Notes: generated from the letters alone by a model not told the origin. Counted from the stretch's first letter, positions 16,738 through 26,741 are shown. The stretch: 47,980 nt of DNA from Candidatus Epulonipiscium sp. (GCA_012519385.1 JAAYQI010000114.1:1-47980), one strand, 5' to 3'. Program-made: numbers and translations.

Positions 16738-19700
16738 TTAAAATTGTTGAGCTAGGCGTAAATAGGTTTTATATTTTTCCTCTGCTGCCTTTTTTGCTTC
16801 TTCCAAAAGCACTTCGGCTCTTTCAGGGAAAGTACGCAGTAAGGAAGCATATCTTACCTCTCCCATAAGGAAGTCTTTATAATCTCTCGTTGGCGCACCA
16901 GAGTCCAAAATAAATGGATTTTTGCCTTCCTTCTTCAAATCAGGATTGTAGCGATATAAGTGCCAGTAACCAGATTCTACTGCCAATTTAGATTCTTCCT
17001 GAACACTATTCATGCCCTTGGAAATACCATGATTGATACATGGTGCATAGGCAATAATCAGAGATGGGCCTTTATAGCTTTCTGCCTCTTTCAGCACCTT
17101 AATTAAGTGAGCAGGATTTGCACCCAATGCCACCTGTGCTACATAAATATGGCCATAACTCATAGCCAGCATTCCCAAATCCTTTTTCACACTTGGTTTT
17201 CCAGCAGCAGCAAACTGTGCTACAGCACCGATTGGTGTTGCCTTAGAAGCCTGACCACCTGTATTGGAATAAACCTCTGTATCCACAACCAATACATTTA
17301 AGTCTTCTCCTGTTGCCAGTACATGGTCTAATCCACCATAACCGATATCGTATGCCCAGCCGTCACCACCATACATCCACATGGATTTTCTCACTAAATG
17401 CTCCTGGTTATTTAAAATTTCATCTTTTAACGCTGCTGTTTCTCCCGATACCTTGAGGTTATTCAGTGCTTCCAGAAGAACTCTGGTATCTTCCTTGCTT
17501 CTATGACCTTCATCAAAGTATTCCAGCCATGTATTAGCAGCCTCTAAGAAGGCAGCATCTTGTGTCATGCCCATCAGCTCTTTTATCTTCATGGCTACTC
17601 TCTGTCTTTGCTGTTGAACAGAAAGCAACATTCCTAAGCTGAATTCCGCATTATTTTCAAACAAGGAGTTACTCCATGCAGGGCCATGACCATCTTTATT
17701 GGTGGTATAAGGCACAGAAGGTGCAGCCGCACCCCATGCTTGGGTACATCCTGTTGCGTTTGCAAGATACATTCTATCTCCATAAAGCTGTGTCATCAAT
17801 TTTGCATAAGGAGTCTCTCCACAGCCTGCACAAGCACCGGAGAACTCCAACAGAGGTTTTTCAAACTGGCTGCCTTTTACACTGTATTTATCCAAAGGAT
17901 TTTCTTTTTCAGACAATGCCAAAGAATACTCCCAGTTTTCCATTTGACCTAACTGTGTTTCCAATGGACGCATGGTAAGTGCCTTACCCTTTGCAGGACA
18001 AACCTGCGCACAGCTTCCGCATCCTGTACAATCCAGTGGGTCTACCTGTATTCTAAACTGATATCCTGCCATAGATTGACCGCCGGCCGCCTTCTTTGTT
18101 TCATAGGTTTTAGGGGCATTTTTCACCTCTTCTTCCGTCAATAAGAAAGGACGAATACTAGCATGAGGACAAACATAGGAACACAAGTTACACTGAATAC
18201 ATTTGGTAACATCCCATTCCGGTACATCAATGGCAACACCACGTTTTTCGTAGGCACTGGTACCCATAGGTGCTGTTCCATCTTCTCTTCCCATAAATAC
18301 GCTGACAGGAAGGCTATCTCCCTTTAAGGCGTTCATTGGAATCATAATTTTTTCCACATATTCTGGTAAAATACGTTTGATTTCTTCTTGTTTATCCTGT
18401 GCATCAGCCCAGTGTGCAGGCACATTGATTTTTACCAAACCACTGATGCCACGGTCAACAGCGGCATAGTTCATAGCCACAATTTTTTCTCCCTTTGCAC
18501 CATAGGATTTATCAATTGCCGCCTTCATATATTTTACGGCATCATCCACAGGAATTACATTGGCAAGCTTGAAGAAAGCCGCCTGCAATACGGAGTTTGT
18601 TCTGTTACCAAGACCTATTTCACGGCAGATTTCTACAGCATCTATGGTATAAAAATGAATGTTATTTCTAGCAATATACTGCTTTACCTTAGCAGGAAGC
18701 TTGTGCTCCAATTCGTCCTCTTTCCAGCTACAGTTCAGCAAGAAAGTACCATTTGGTTTTACTTCAGAAACAATATCGTATTTTGTTATGTAAGATTGAT
18801 TATGGCAAGCAACAAAGTCTGCCGAGAATACCAAATAGCTGGAGCGAATAGGAACATGGCCAAAACGAAGATGGCTCTTTGTAATACCGCCTGATTTTTT
18901 GGTATCGTATTCAAAGTAGGCTTGTGCGTATTGGTCGGTATGGTCACCAATAATTTTGATGCTGTTTTTATTGGCACCTACTGTTCCGTCAGAGCCAAGA
19001 CCCCAGAATTTGCAAGAAACTGTTTTTGCATCCATTACATCAGGCTCTTCACCTACAGGTAAGGATAAATGAGTTACATCATCTACAATACCTACGGTAA
19101 AATGATTTTTAGGCTCATCAAGTTTCATATTTTCAAACACAGCCACCATTTGTGCTGGTGTTACATCCTTGGAGGAAAGACCATATCTGCCCCCGTAAAT
19201 TTTTACAGGGATACCTTTTTCCATCATTGCGGAACAAACATCCAGATACAATGGCTCACCCAATGCGCCTGGTTCTTTTGTTCTATCCAAAACAGTAATC
19301 TTTTTCACTGTTTTTGGTAAAGCATCTACAAAGTGGCTAATGGAGAAAGGACGATACAGGTGTACCTGCAAAAATCCTACCTTTTCACCTTCATTATTTA
19401 ACTTCTCTACAACTTCCTGAATCGCACCTTTTACAGAGCCCATAGCAACCACTACATGCTCTGCATCTGCCGCACCATAATAATTAAATAACTTATAATC
19501 TCTTCCTGTAATGCGGTTGATTGCATTCATATACTGCTCTACAATCTCAGGAAGACGGTTATAATAAGGATTGGCAGCCTCTCTTGCTTGGAAAAATACG
19601 TCAGGGTTTTGCACTGTGCTTCGCTGCACAGGACGCTCAGGGTTTAAAGAATTTTTGCGGAATTTTTCAAGCTCATCGTAATTCAATAACTTACCTAAAT

Positions 19701-20271
19701 CTTCATAATCCAGTACTTCTATTTTTTGTATCTCATGGGAAGTACGGAAACCATCAAAAAAGTGCATAAATGGAACATGGCCTTCAATAGCCGCTAAGTG
19801 TGCTACCGCACCCAAATCCATAACCTCCTGCACCGATGCGGAGCAAAGCATTGCTGTACCAATTTGACGGCAAGACATTACGTCAGAGTGGTCACCAAAT
19901 ATAGAAAAAGCATGAGTACCCACTGTACGGGAACTAATGTGGAACACACCTGGTTTTAACTGCCCTGCAATACGGTATATTACAGGAAGCATTAATAATA
20001 ATCCTTGGGATGCCGTATATGTAGTGGATAATGTACCCGCCTCCAGCGAGCCATGCATAGCGCCTGCGGCACCAGCCTCAGACTCCATCTCAACCAAGCG
20101 AACGGTTTGACCAAAGAGATTTTTTTTGCCGTTTGCAGACCAAGTATCTACGTGCTCCGCCATTGGGGAAGATGGCGTAATGGGATAAATGGTAGCAACT
20201 TCTGTGAATGCATAGGAAACATAAGCCGCAGCTTCATTTCCATCCATTGTTTTCATTATCTTTGTGCTCAT
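16738..20271 (-). CDS. nifJ: Pyruvate:ferredoxin (flavodoxin) oxidoreductase
   Basis: This single-chain homodimer-type enzyme of 1177 residues oxidises pyruvate to acetyl-CoA and CO2 while reducing ferredoxin, the central step of clostridial fermentation. Domain order: pyruvate-binding domain I (ATIYPITPSSPMAEHVDTW), domain II, a ferredoxin-like insert with two [4Fe-4S] motifs (CIQCNLCSYVCP and CTGCGSCAQVCP), and the thiamine diphosphate domain (GACAGCGETPY, NATGCTQAWG, GDGWAYDIGYGGLDHV, DTEVYSNTGGQ). The single Cys of the third cluster region is also present. I chose the ATG at 20271 (MSTKIMKTMDGNEAAAYV) because AAAGGAG lies 8-9 bases upstream; 31 more codons are open upstream but run through the promoter. 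It is cytoplasmic and monocistronic. Confidence 0.97.
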   Translation of the reverse strand: MSTKIMKTMDGNEAAAYVSYAFTEVATIYPITPSSPMAEHVDTWSANGKKNLFGQTVRLVEMESEAGAAGAMHGSLEAGTLSTTYTASQGLLLMLPVIYRIAGQLKPGVFHISSRTVGTHAFSIFGDHSDVMSCRQIGTAMLCSASVQEVMDLGAVAHLAAIEGHVPFMHFFDGFRTSHEIQKIEVLDYEDLGKLLNYDELEKFRKNSLNPERPVQRSTVQNPDVFFQAREAANPYYNRLPEIVEQYMNAINRITGRDYKLFNYYGAADAEHVVVAMGSVKGAIQEVVEKLNNEGEKVGFLQVHLYRPFSISHFVDALPKTVKKITVLDRTKEPGALGEPLYLDVCSAMMEKGIPVKIYGGRYGLSSKDVTPAQMVAVFENMKLDEPKNHFTVGIVDDVTHLSLPVGEEPDVMDAKTVSCKFWGLGSDGTVGANKNSIKIIGDHTDQYAQAYFEYDTKKSGGITKSHLRFGHVPIRSSYLVFSADFVACHNQSYITKYDIVSEVKPNGTFLLNCSWKEDELEHKLPAKVKQYIARNNIHFYTIDAVEICREIGLGNRTNSVLQAAFFKLANVIPVDDAVKYMKAAIDKSYGAKGEKIVAMNYAAVDRGISGLVKINVPAHWADAQDKQEEIKRILPEYVEKIMIPMNALKGDSLPVSVFMGREDGTAPMGTSAYEKRGVAIDVPEWDVTKCIQCNLCSYVCPHASIRPFLLTEEEVKNAPKTYETKKAAGGQSMAGYQFRIQVDPLDCTGCGSCAQVCPAKGKALTMRPLETQLGQMENWEYSLALSEKENPLDKYSVKGSQFEKPLLEFSGACAGCGETPYAKLMTQLYGDRMYLANATGCTQAWGAAAPSVPYTTNKDGHGPAWSNSLFENNAEFSLGMLLSVQQQRQRVAMKIKELMGMTQDAAFLEAANTWLEYFDEGHRSKEDTRVLLEALNNLKVSGETAALKDEILNNQEHLVRKSMWMYGGDGWAYDIGYGGLDHVLATGEDLNVLVVDTEVYSNTGGQASKATPIGAVAQFAAAGKPSVKKDLGMLAMSYGHIYVAQVALGANPAHLIKVLKEAESYKGPSLIIAYAPCINHGISKGMNSVQEESKLAVESGYWHLYRYNPDLKKEGKNPFILDSGAPTRDYKDFLMGEVRYASLLRTFPERAEVLLEEAKKAAEEKYKTYLRLAQQF

Positions 20272-20335
20272 GAAAAGACTCCTTTCTCTATTCTGCAGTG
20301 GACAGAATTGCACATTGTATACATGATATAGTATA

Positions 20336-20364
20336 AGAATATCCTTATGTTTATAGATTGTCAA
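20336..20364 (-). promoter_or_regulatory. Promoter of nifJ
   Basis: On the - strand TTGACA (20359-20364), 17 bases, TATTCT (20336-20341). The consensus -35 and spacing fit a highly expressed gene. Confidence 0.7.
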
Positions 20365-20736
20365 TAGGTCTTAAAGATTTCCAGCGTATTTTTTTGAAGA
20401 AATCATTTATTTTGTATAAAACCATATACATTATCCAAATATTATTATACATTTGTTAGATTTTTCTTTTTTTCCTGTCCTTACTCTTTTTGTTTTGTAC
20501 AACATATTGTACATAATATTTTGCATAAAAAATGTAAATTCACGAAAATTTGACTTGGTTTTGTGGTAATTTTTTTTATGTTCTCAAAAAAATACATTAT
20601 AGTTTTTCCTGTTGTCTTACATCCCCTCCCTTGTTTTATTTGTTTTTTTCATCATCTGCTCTCTTGTGATTTTACGTATGGGAAAAGTGCCCCTTGAATA
20701 CAATAAAAGTATATTTCATAAAAGGTGTGATGATAT
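20365..20736. other. A+T-rich divergent intergenic region
   Basis: The region holds the nifJ upstream area and the start signals of the + gene at 20737. A pair of TTGTACA elements (TTGTACAA-CATA-TTGTACAT, 20495-20514) is the only structured motif I noticed; it may be an operator. No gene is seen. Confidence 0.4.
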
Positions 20737-21672
20737 ATGTTGGGAATTATCACCTATGATTGTCAAGGAAATCTTTCTTGCAAAAAAACAGAAAAGTCTT
20801 TCTTGCCTTCCAAAGTAATGCATTTTTACATAGAACATTTTCGCCCTTATACCATCTGCGAAACAGAACTGCTGGGAGCAAAAGGATATCACGCAAAGAT
20901 ACACCTTTCGGAGGAGCAACTACAAAAAAAAGAATTAAAAGGACAAAAAATAATAGAAAAAATGTTAAAAAACCTAGAAGAACTGGGTGTGCAGATTGTT
21001 GTACCGCCGCCAAAGCAGGGAAATATCCCTACTGGAATTCTTCCCATCTCTAACGGCAAAATTGTGAAGGGGCTTTATGTAATGGAGGCTATCACAAAAT
21101 TTTTAACCCTTCAAAAAAAAGACCTAAAGGATGCTCGTATTGTATTGGTGGATGGTGGAAATGTTCTGACTCATCTAATATTGGACAGGGTATATCCGAA
21201 TGTGAATTTTCTTTCTATCTTAACCGACAGACAGGAGGATTTTGAAAAAAAGATTCAAGCAATTTATGAAGACTGCGGTTTAAATGTATATTTATTTTCA
21301 AATGGGAAAAATACTGCCATGGCAGAAGCCGATATTATTCTGAATTGTGGCTGCGAAATGGAAAACTATGATTATACCATAAAACCACAAGCATTTTATT
21401 TTGACATTGCTCAAAATAGAAGAAAGCTACAACGGCTGATGCTACGGCGTGATGATATCTTTATTGCTGATGGTATCTTATTACAAAAGGAAAAAAAGCC
21501 CTACACCGATAAAGAAGTAGAGGCGGCGGCATATGTAAGCAAAAACGAATTTAAAACCCTTGTGTCCTCGGCTTATGATTTACAGGAGGCGCTCAGTGCC
21601 AAACATAGCCTTGATACCCAAGCCTTGAAATTTTTGGGCTTTACTTGTCTGGAAAAAAGGGTTCGGCCTTGA
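20737..21672 (+). CDS. Unrecognised protein with a Rossmann-like C-terminal half
   Basis: This is a cytoplasmic protein of 311 residues with no signal peptide or membrane segment, which I do not recognise. The N-terminal half contains a Lys-rich segment and VQIVVPPPKQGNIPTGI. The second half has a typical beta-alpha-beta pattern: DARIVLVDGGNVLTHLILDRVYP, then LSILTDRQEDFEKKIQAI, LNVYLFSNGKN and EADIILNCGCEM, resembling NAD(P)-binding or shikimate-dehydrogenase-like folds, though without a clear G-x-G-x-x-G loop. GGTGTGATGATAT precedes the ATG. It stands alone between nifJ (divergent) and greA. A sporulation or metabolic role cannot be told from the sequence. Confidence 0.75.
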   Translation: MLGIITYDCQGNLSCKKTEKSFLPSKVMHFYIEHFRPYTICETELLGAKGYHAKIHLSEEQLQKKELKGQKIIEKMLKNLEELGVQIVVPPPKQGNIPTGILPISNGKIVKGLYVMEAITKFLTLQKKDLKDARIVLVDGGNVLTHLILDRVYPNVNFLSILTDRQEDFEKKIQAIYEDCGLNVYLFSNGKNTAMAEADIILNCGCEMENYDYTIKPQAFYFDIAQNRRKLQRLMLRRDDIFIADGILLQKEKKPYTDKEVEAAAYVSKNEFKTLVSSAYDLQEALSAKHSLDTQALKFLGFTCLEKRVRP

Positions 21673-21689
21673 TACTTGTTGGGAAAACA

Positions 21690-21718
21690 TTGACAAGGCA
21701 ACAGGGGTAGAGTATAAT
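21690..21718 (+). promoter_or_regulatory. Consensus promoter of greA-lysS
   Basis: TTGACA (21690-21695), exactly 17 bases, TATAAT (21713-21718): a perfect sigma-A-type promoter starting 18 bases after the preceding gene and giving a leader of about 180 nt before greA. Confidence 0.85.
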
Positions 21719-21754
21719 TTTACAATGAAATTTGGGGCATATATTACTGCCTAG

Positions 21755-21774
21755 GGCTACGGATTAGCCTTTTT
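21755..21774 (+). terminator. Terminator-like hairpin in the greA leader
   Basis: GGCTA (21755-21759), loop CGGAT, TAGCC (21765-21769) then TTTTT. It lies downstream of the greA promoter as well as of the gene ending at 21672, so it may act as that gene's terminator and as an attenuator. Confidence 0.55.
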
Positions 21775-21801
21775 AAAAAAAAAGAAGTTTTTGACATCTT
21801 G

Positions 21802-21820
21802 GGCAGGTACTGCACCTGCC
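21802..21820 (+). promoter_or_regulatory. Second leader hairpin upstream of greA
   Basis: GGCAGGT (21802-21808) and ACCTGCC (21814-21820) form a perfect 7-bp stem with loop ACTGC, followed by TATTTTATGG. It resembles a weak terminator in the greA leader. Confidence 0.5.
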
Positions 21821-21904
21821 TATTTTATGGCAATCATGACAGATATGGTAAATATTCGCCGCAAATGTGGCTGCTGAAAGATAAAACTGAGGGAGTGAAT
21901 CGCA

Positions 21905-22381
21905 ATGGCAGAAAAAAAGGTGGTTCTGACTTATGAAGGTCTCAAAAAAATGGAGGAAGAACTGGAAACCCTAAAGACCGTCAGAAGAAAAGAAGTTGCG
22001 GAAAAAATCAAAGAAGCCAGAGGACAGGGGGATTTGTCCGAGAATGCAGAGTATGACTCTGCCAAAGAAGAACAGGCTGAAATTGAGGCCCGCATCGTTG
22101 TTTTAGAAAAAATGCTTCGCAATGCAGAAGTAATTGATGATGAGGAAGTAAGCCGTGATGTCATCAGCGTTGGCTCTATTGTAAAGCTGTATGACCTTGA
22201 ATTCAATGAAGAAGTAGAGTACATTATTGTAGGCTCTGCCGAGGCGGACCCCATGAATGGAAAAATCTCCAACGAATCTCCCGTAGGGAAAGGGTTATTA
22301 GGGCATAAGGCAGGAGAAACCATCACCATCGATACCCCTTCTGGAGATGTCGTATTCCGCATCGAAGCAATTAATAAATAA
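21905..22381 (+). CDS. greA: Transcription elongation factor GreA
   Basis: This 158-residue protein is full length for GreA, which binds the secondary channel of RNA polymerase and stimulates transcript cleavage in stalled complexes. The N-terminal coiled coil ([21 protein letters not shown] ... [22 protein letters not shown]) ends in the tip motif D-L-S-E-N-A-E-Y with the catalytic acidic residues. The C-terminal FKBP-like domain has [55 protein letters not shown] precedes the ATG. It is followed 36 bases later by lysS, a common Firmicute pairing, under the promoter at 21690. Confidence 0.97.
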   Translation: MAEKKVVLTYEGLKKMEEELETLKTVRRKEVAEKIKEARGQGDLSENAEYDSAKEEQAEIEARIVVLEKMLRNAEVIDDEEVSRDVISVGSIVKLYDLEFNEEVEYIIVGSAEADPMNGKISNESPVGKGLLGHKAGETITIDTPSGDVVFRIEAINK

Positions 22382-22417
22382 CTGGCCTATGGTAGATACT
22401 ATAAGGAGGAAACAGCA

Positions 22418-23929
22418 GTGGCAAAAGAAACCAATGATATGCAAGAAACCGTTGAGCTAACACAACAAGAGTTAAGTGAGCAAAATAGAATTCGTAGAGA
22501 AAAGCTCATTCAGCTACAGCAAGAAGGAAAAGACCCCTTTCAAAAGGTAAAATATGATGTAACAAAGCATAGCAATGAAATCAAAGAGGACTTTGAAGCC
22601 TTAGAAGGTAAAGAAGTTGCCATTGGCGGCAGATTAATGTCCAAACGTATCATGGGCAAGGCTTCTTTTTGTAATGTTCAAGACAGAAACGGAGTCATTC
22701 AATGCTATGTTAGTAAAAATGATATCGGCGAGGAAGAATATGCCGATTTTAAAAAGCTGGATATAGGCGATATTGTTGGCGTAAAAGGCTTTGTGTTTAA
22801 AACAAAAACGGGAGAAATCTCTATCCACGCAAAAGAGCTGGTACTCTTGGCAAAGAGCCTTCAGGTATTGCCTGAAAAATTCCACGGCCTGCGTGACCAA
22901 GAGCTTCGCTATCGCCAAAGATACATGGATTTGATTGTAAACCCCGAAGTAAAAGATACCTTTATGAAGCGTTCCGCAATCATTAAGGAAGTTCGTAATT
23001 TCTTAGATGCTAGAGGATATTTGGAGGTAGAAACCCCTGTACTGCAAACCATTGCAGGAGGTGCATCCGCTAGACCTTTTATCACCCATCATAATGCTTT
23101 GGATATTGATATGTATATGCGAATTGCATTGGAACTACCTTTAAAACGCTTGATTGTAGGCGGTTTTGAGAGAGTTTACGAAATCGGACGAGTATTCCGT
23201 AACGAGGGTATTTCCATCCGTCATAACCCTGAGTTTACCCTCATTGAAATCTATGAAGCATTTACAGATTATCACGGTATGATGGATTTAACTGAGGATT
23301 TATTCCGCACTGTTGCACAAAAGGTTTTAGGTAAAACCACAGTACAATATGGCGGTCACGATATTGATTTGGGCAGTTCCTTTGCTAGAATGACTATGAT
23401 TGATGCAGTTAAAAAATATGCAAATGTGGACTTTGACGCTATTGCTACTACAGAAGAAGCAAAGGAAATTGCAAAAGCGCATCACATTCCATTTGAGGAC
23501 CGTCATGCCAAAGGTGACATCTTAAATCTTTTCTTTGAAGAATATGTGGAGAAAAACTTGATTCAGCCAACCTTTATTATGGATTACCCTGTGGAAATTT
23601 CTCCTCTTACTAAGAGAAAGCCTGATAAACCAGAGTATACCGAACGTTTTGAGCTGTTTATTGTAGGTAGAGAATACGGCAATGCTTATTCTGAGTTAAA
23701 CGACCCTATCGACCAAAGAAAACGCTTTGAGCATCAAGAAGCAATGCGTGCTGCAGGTGATGACGAGGCAAATATGATTGATGAAGATTTTATGACAGCT
23801 TTGGAATACGGTATGCCTCCTACAGGCGGGCTTGGTATCGGTATTGACCGCTTGGTAATGCTCTTAACAGGTTCCGTTTCCATCCGTGATGTCATTTTGT
23901 TCCCAACAATGAAGAGCCCTAATAACTAA
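22418..23929 (+). CDS. lysS: Lysyl-tRNA synthetase, class II
   Basis: This 503-residue enzyme charges tRNA-Lys. The N-terminal OB-fold anticodon-binding domain (about 60-165: [26 protein letters not shown]) is followed by the class II core. Motif 1 lies near [16 protein letters not shown], motif 2 near [24 protein letters not shown], and motif 3 is [15 protein letters not shown]. The C terminus [13 protein letters not shown] is typical. The start is GTG with AGGAGGAAACAGCA upstream. An alternative GTG is not needed because the N terminus matches family length. It is cotranscribed with greA. The terminator is probably the hairpin at 24110. Confidence 0.98.
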   Translation: MAKETNDMQETVELTQQELSEQNRIRREKLIQLQQEGKDPFQKVKYDVTKHSNEIKEDFEALEGKEVAIGGRLMSKRIMGKASFCNVQDRNGVIQCYVSKNDIGEEEYADFKKLDIGDIVGVKGFVFKTKTGEISIHAKELVLLAKSLQVLPEKFHGLRDQELRYRQRYMDLIVNPEVKDTFMKRSAIIKEVRNFLDARGYLEVETPVLQTIAGGASARPFITHHNALDIDMYMRIALELPLKRLIVGGFERVYEIGRVFRNEGISIRHNPEFTLIEIYEAFTDYHGMMDLTEDLFRTVAQKVLGKTTVQYGGHDIDLGSSFARMTMIDAVKKYANVDFDAIATTEEAKEIAKAHHIPFEDRHAKGDILNLFFEEYVEKNLIQPTFIMDYPVEISPLTKRKPDKPEYTERFELFIVGREYGNAYSELNDPIDQRKRFEHQEAMRAAGDDEANMIDEDFMTALEYGMPPTGGLGIGIDRLVMLLTGSVSIRDVILFPTMKSPNN

Positions 23930-24109
23930 AGGACGAACGGCATTACTGATGATGGCCTTAGAAAGCCAGAGTATTTGTAGTCAGCCACTAGTTGCCAACA
24001 AATAATACACCATCAAAGGCTCATTCAGGATACCGTATGGATTTTGAACCATACATTCTAGGTCATATATGGTATCGCTAAATCTGTAATACCAAATTAG
24101 TAATAAATC

Positions 24110-24156
24110 AAGACACTTACGTGTTGGTAGAAATGCCATTCGTAGGTGTCTTTTTT
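24110..24156 (+). terminator. Probable greA-lysS terminator
   Basis: AAGACACTTACG (24110-24121) pairs with CGTAGGTGTCTT (24141-24152, one G:T), followed by TTTT. It lies 180 bases after the lysS stop. Confidence 0.7.
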
Positions 24157-24404
24157 ACGTAAAACAGTGATTCGTTGCAATATAAATCATCTGACTTACA
24201 GGTTCGCAAAATATAATATACCTATGCCTGTGGAAGAATCTATGCTTTATAGTATATGGAGTGCTTCAAGATTACAGATAACGTCGCATTTTTATTGAAA
24301 ATGTCAAATAATTCGAGTATACTCGATTACAAGAAAGTATCTTAAAATTGGATATAGTGGGGGTAAGGGGTAATTCATTATCATTTACAATATGTGCTAT
24401 ATGA

Positions 24405-24437
24405 GCGTTGTGAGGATGAACCTATGCAACGCTTTTC
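24405..24437 (+). terminator. Hairpin with T-rich tail upstream of the Ter island
   Basis: GCGTTG (24405-24410) and CAACGC (24427-24432) followed by TTTTCTTC. It may insulate the island from upstream transcription or act in the leader of the next gene. Confidence 0.45.
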
Positions 24438-24540
24438 TTCTTGAAATGAGAACACCTAGTTTAAAAAAACATCTTTTAGTTTGTTTGATTTAAAGAAAAA
24501 TAGTTTGGGGTTATTAAATTAAGAAACGAGGGATAGTTAA

Positions 24541-25641
24541 GTGGGATATGTGGAAAGCGACTTAGTTCGGATTGCAAAAAGAGAAAACAATACAAAAAGA
24601 GGATATTTAGTGGTAGATCCGCTTCAAGGAAAACATATTCCGGTGTCTCCTTCCAAAGCTTTAAAATTGTTTAGTGATCTTGCAGATGTATTCAGAAAAT
24701 CCTATCAAAATGAAAGATTATTGTTGATTGGTTTTGCTGAAACTGCGACAGCTATTGGAGCTCAGGTGGCAATTTCTATAGGTGCAAAATATATTCAAAC
24801 AACAAGAGAAATGATACCTGATGTAGAGTATCTGTTTTTTTCGGAAGAACACAGCCATGCAACCGAGCAAAAGCTAATAAAGGATGATATCGATTCAATT
24901 ATGGATGATACTGATAGGATTATTTTTATTGAAGATGAAGTTACGACTGGTAAAACAATTTTAAATATAATCTCAATTTTGGAAAAAAAGTATCCGAGCA
25001 AAATGAAATATTCTGTAGCCTCTATTCTTAATGGCATGAGCGAGGAGCACCTTAATCTGTATGAGAAAAAAGGAATTATGCTACATTATTTAGTAAAAAC
25101 CAATCATAGTACCTATGATGAGCATGCTAATCAGTTCAAAGGAGATGGTCATTACTATGAAATGTACGAAAAAAACACAATTAATTATTCTCTCCTAAAA
25201 GTTAATGGTGCTATAAACCCTAGAAGATTGGTAAATTCCAAAGATTATTGGAAAGCATGTCAAAAATTATGGAATGAAATACATAATGTAATTGGACATA
25301 TAAGTGAGCAAAGTATCTTGGTGATAGGTACGGAAGAAACCATGTTTCCAGCATTATTTATCGGGACCGAGTTAGAAAAGCTAGGGAATAAAGTTCTAAG
25401 TCATTCAACAACAAGGAGTCCAATCGCTGTTAGTTTAGAAAATGAATATCCGCTACATACAAGATATCAGTTAAAGAGTCTGTATGATGCCCAAAGAAAA
25501 ACTTTTATTTATGATATTGGTAAATATGATAATGTACTCATTGTGACGGATGCACCAGAGTCAGAAACTGAAGGACTAGAAACATTGATAAATGCTGTAG
25601 CAGTTAAAAATAATACTATTACATTAATAAGGTGGTGCTAA
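24541..25641 (+). CDS. Phosphoribosyltransferase of Ter systems (PRTase_2 with C-terminal TRSP domain)
   Basis: This 366-residue protein has an N-terminal phosphoribosyltransferase fold (about 20-225) with the PRPP loop IIFIEDEVTTGKT at 127-139, including the E-D pair and T-T-G-K-T. A C-terminal domain of about 120 residues contains the signature SHSTTRSPI that names the TRSP domain, and ends VLIVTDAPESETEGLETLINA. This pairing occurs almost only in Ter-linked gene sets, where it is proposed to help make a nucleoside-like metabolite; the reaction is not proven. The start is GTG with GAGGG 8 bases upstream. It is followed one base later by a second phosphoribosyltransferase, which starts at TTG, so the two are surely cotranscribed. 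Confidence 0.88.
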   Translation: MGYVESDLVRIAKRENNTKRGYLVVDPLQGKHIPVSPSKALKLFSDLADVFRKSYQNERLLLIGFAETATAIGAQVAISIGAKYIQTTREMIPDVEYLFFSEEHSHATEQKLIKDDIDSIMDDTDRIIFIEDEVTTGKTILNIISILEKKYPSKMKYSVASILNGMSEEHLNLYEKKGIMLHYLVKTNHSTYDEHANQFKGDGHYYEMYEKNTINYSLLKVNGAINPRRLVNSKDYWKACQKLWNEIHNVIGHISEQSILVIGTEETMFPALFIGTELEKLGNKVLSHSTTRSPIAVSLENEYPLHTRYQLKSLYDAQRKTFIYDIGKYDNVLIVTDAPESETEGLETLINAVAVKNNTITLIRWC

Positions 25642-25642
25642 T

Positions 25643-26692
25643 TTGAGAAGCTCATATTCTAAAGATGATGTGATTCTTCTATTAAAAGATATAACCGGAT
25701 TGGTTGAACCTCTGCCAACAGAGGAAAGAGAAAAGCAGATTCAGGCAGGAAGGCATTATTGTGAAATGCTTCCTCTTGAATATGTGCCTACAGAAAAATA
25801 TATGCAGGTATATAATTCTGCTTTGAAGAATTATGCAGGCGTAGTTGCAAATGCAGTTGGTAACTTGGCAGACAAAGTTGTTACTCAAAGAGGCCAAAAT
25901 ATAGTTTTGGTCTCCCTTGCCAGAGCTGGAATTCCTGTAGGAATTTTATTAAAACGCTATATTAAGTTTAAATATGGATATAATGTTCCCCATTATTCTA
26001 TTTCCATTATTAGGGAAAGAGGAATAGATGATAATGCTATGAATTATCTGCTAGAACGGTATCAAGCTAAACAATTACTTTTTGTGGATGGTTGGATAGG
26101 TAAAGGTGCAATATTAAACGAGTTAAAAAAAAATCTTGCTGCTTATCATGGTGTATCATCGGATATCGCAGTTATTGCTGATCCAGCAAATGTTACTGAA
26201 TTGTGTGGTACTCATGAGGATATATTGATTCCTAGTTCTTGTCTTAATAGTACAGTATCAGGCTTGGTTAGTAGAACATTTCTTAGGGAAGATATTATTG
26301 GAACCAAAGATTTCCATGGGGCGGTTTATTATGGCGAACTAAAGGATTCGGATCTTTCGTATCAATTTATTAATGCTATTGAAAGGCATTTTACAGAACA
26401 ATCTAGAAAAGATACTTTTGAACTCGAAGGTTTTGGAATTGATGAAGTGAGATTTTTGGCTAAAAAATATGGAATTGATGATATTCATTTAATCAAACCA
26501 GGAATAGGTGAAACAACAAGAGTGTTGCTACGTAGGGTTCCTTGGAAAGTGTTGATTGATGAAAAATACAAATACGATGCTCAGTTAGAACATTTGATTA
26601 GGTTGGCGGATGAGAAGAAAGTTCCAATAGAATATTGCTCTTTGAACCATTATAAATGCTGTGGAATAATAAAAAAATTAGCTGATGCGTAA
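25643..26692 (+). CDS. StiP/PRTase_1-family protein of Ter systems
   Basis: This 349-residue protein matches the family first named cysteine protease StiP and later reclassified as a phosphoribosyltransferase (PRTase_1). The family features are an N-terminal segment with GLVEPLPTEEREKQIQAGRHYCEMLPLEY, VLVSLARAGIPVGILLKRYIK, HYSISIIRERGIDDNAM, and the PRPP-type loop LLFVDGWIGKGA near residue 149 (D-G-W-x-G-K-G). The C-terminal quarter has FGIDEVRFLAKKYGI and IKPGIGETTRVLLRRVPWKVL. The reaction is unknown; partnership with the upstream enzyme is inferred from the one-base gap. The start is TTG with AGGTGG 7 bases upstream. It is cytoplasmic. Confidence 0.85.
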   Translation: MRSSYSKDDVILLLKDITGLVEPLPTEEREKQIQAGRHYCEMLPLEYVPTEKYMQVYNSALKNYAGVVANAVGNLADKVVTQRGQNIVLVSLARAGIPVGILLKRYIKFKYGYNVPHYSISIIRERGIDDNAMNYLLERYQAKQLLFVDGWIGKGAILNELKKNLAAYHGVSSDIAVIADPANVTELCGTHEDILIPSSCLNSTVSGLVSRTFLREDIIGTKDFHGAVYYGELKDSDLSYQFINAIERHFTEQSRKDTFELEGFGIDEVRFLAKKYGIDDIHLIKPGIGETTRVLLRRVPWKVLIDEKYKYDAQLEHLIRLADEKKVPIEYCSLNHYKCCGIIKKLADA

Positions 26693-26741
26693 GGGAGTAT
26701 CAAAACTAAAGATGGGCAAGTAATAATAGGAGGAATTAATC

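Larger units (their letters stand above)
23930..24540. other. Long non-coding junction between lysS and the Ter island
   Basis: No gene or tRNA is recognised in 610 bases. It holds the probable lysS terminator (24110-24156), a second hairpin at 24405-24437, and a GAGGG ribosome binding site for the next gene. This is the left edge of the island; I saw no attachment-site repeat shared with the right edge. Confidence 0.5.

Noticed and set aside
20272-20364. 31-codon N-terminal extension of nifJ
   Set aside because: It runs through the nifJ promoter, lacks a ribosome binding site and is not part of the family; the ATG at 20271 has AAAGGAG.
23930-24540. tRNA gene or attachment site at the left edge of the Ter island
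   Set aside because: No cloverleaf, no CCA-adjacent TTCGA arm and no direct repeat shared with 41382-41885 could be found; no integrase is present.
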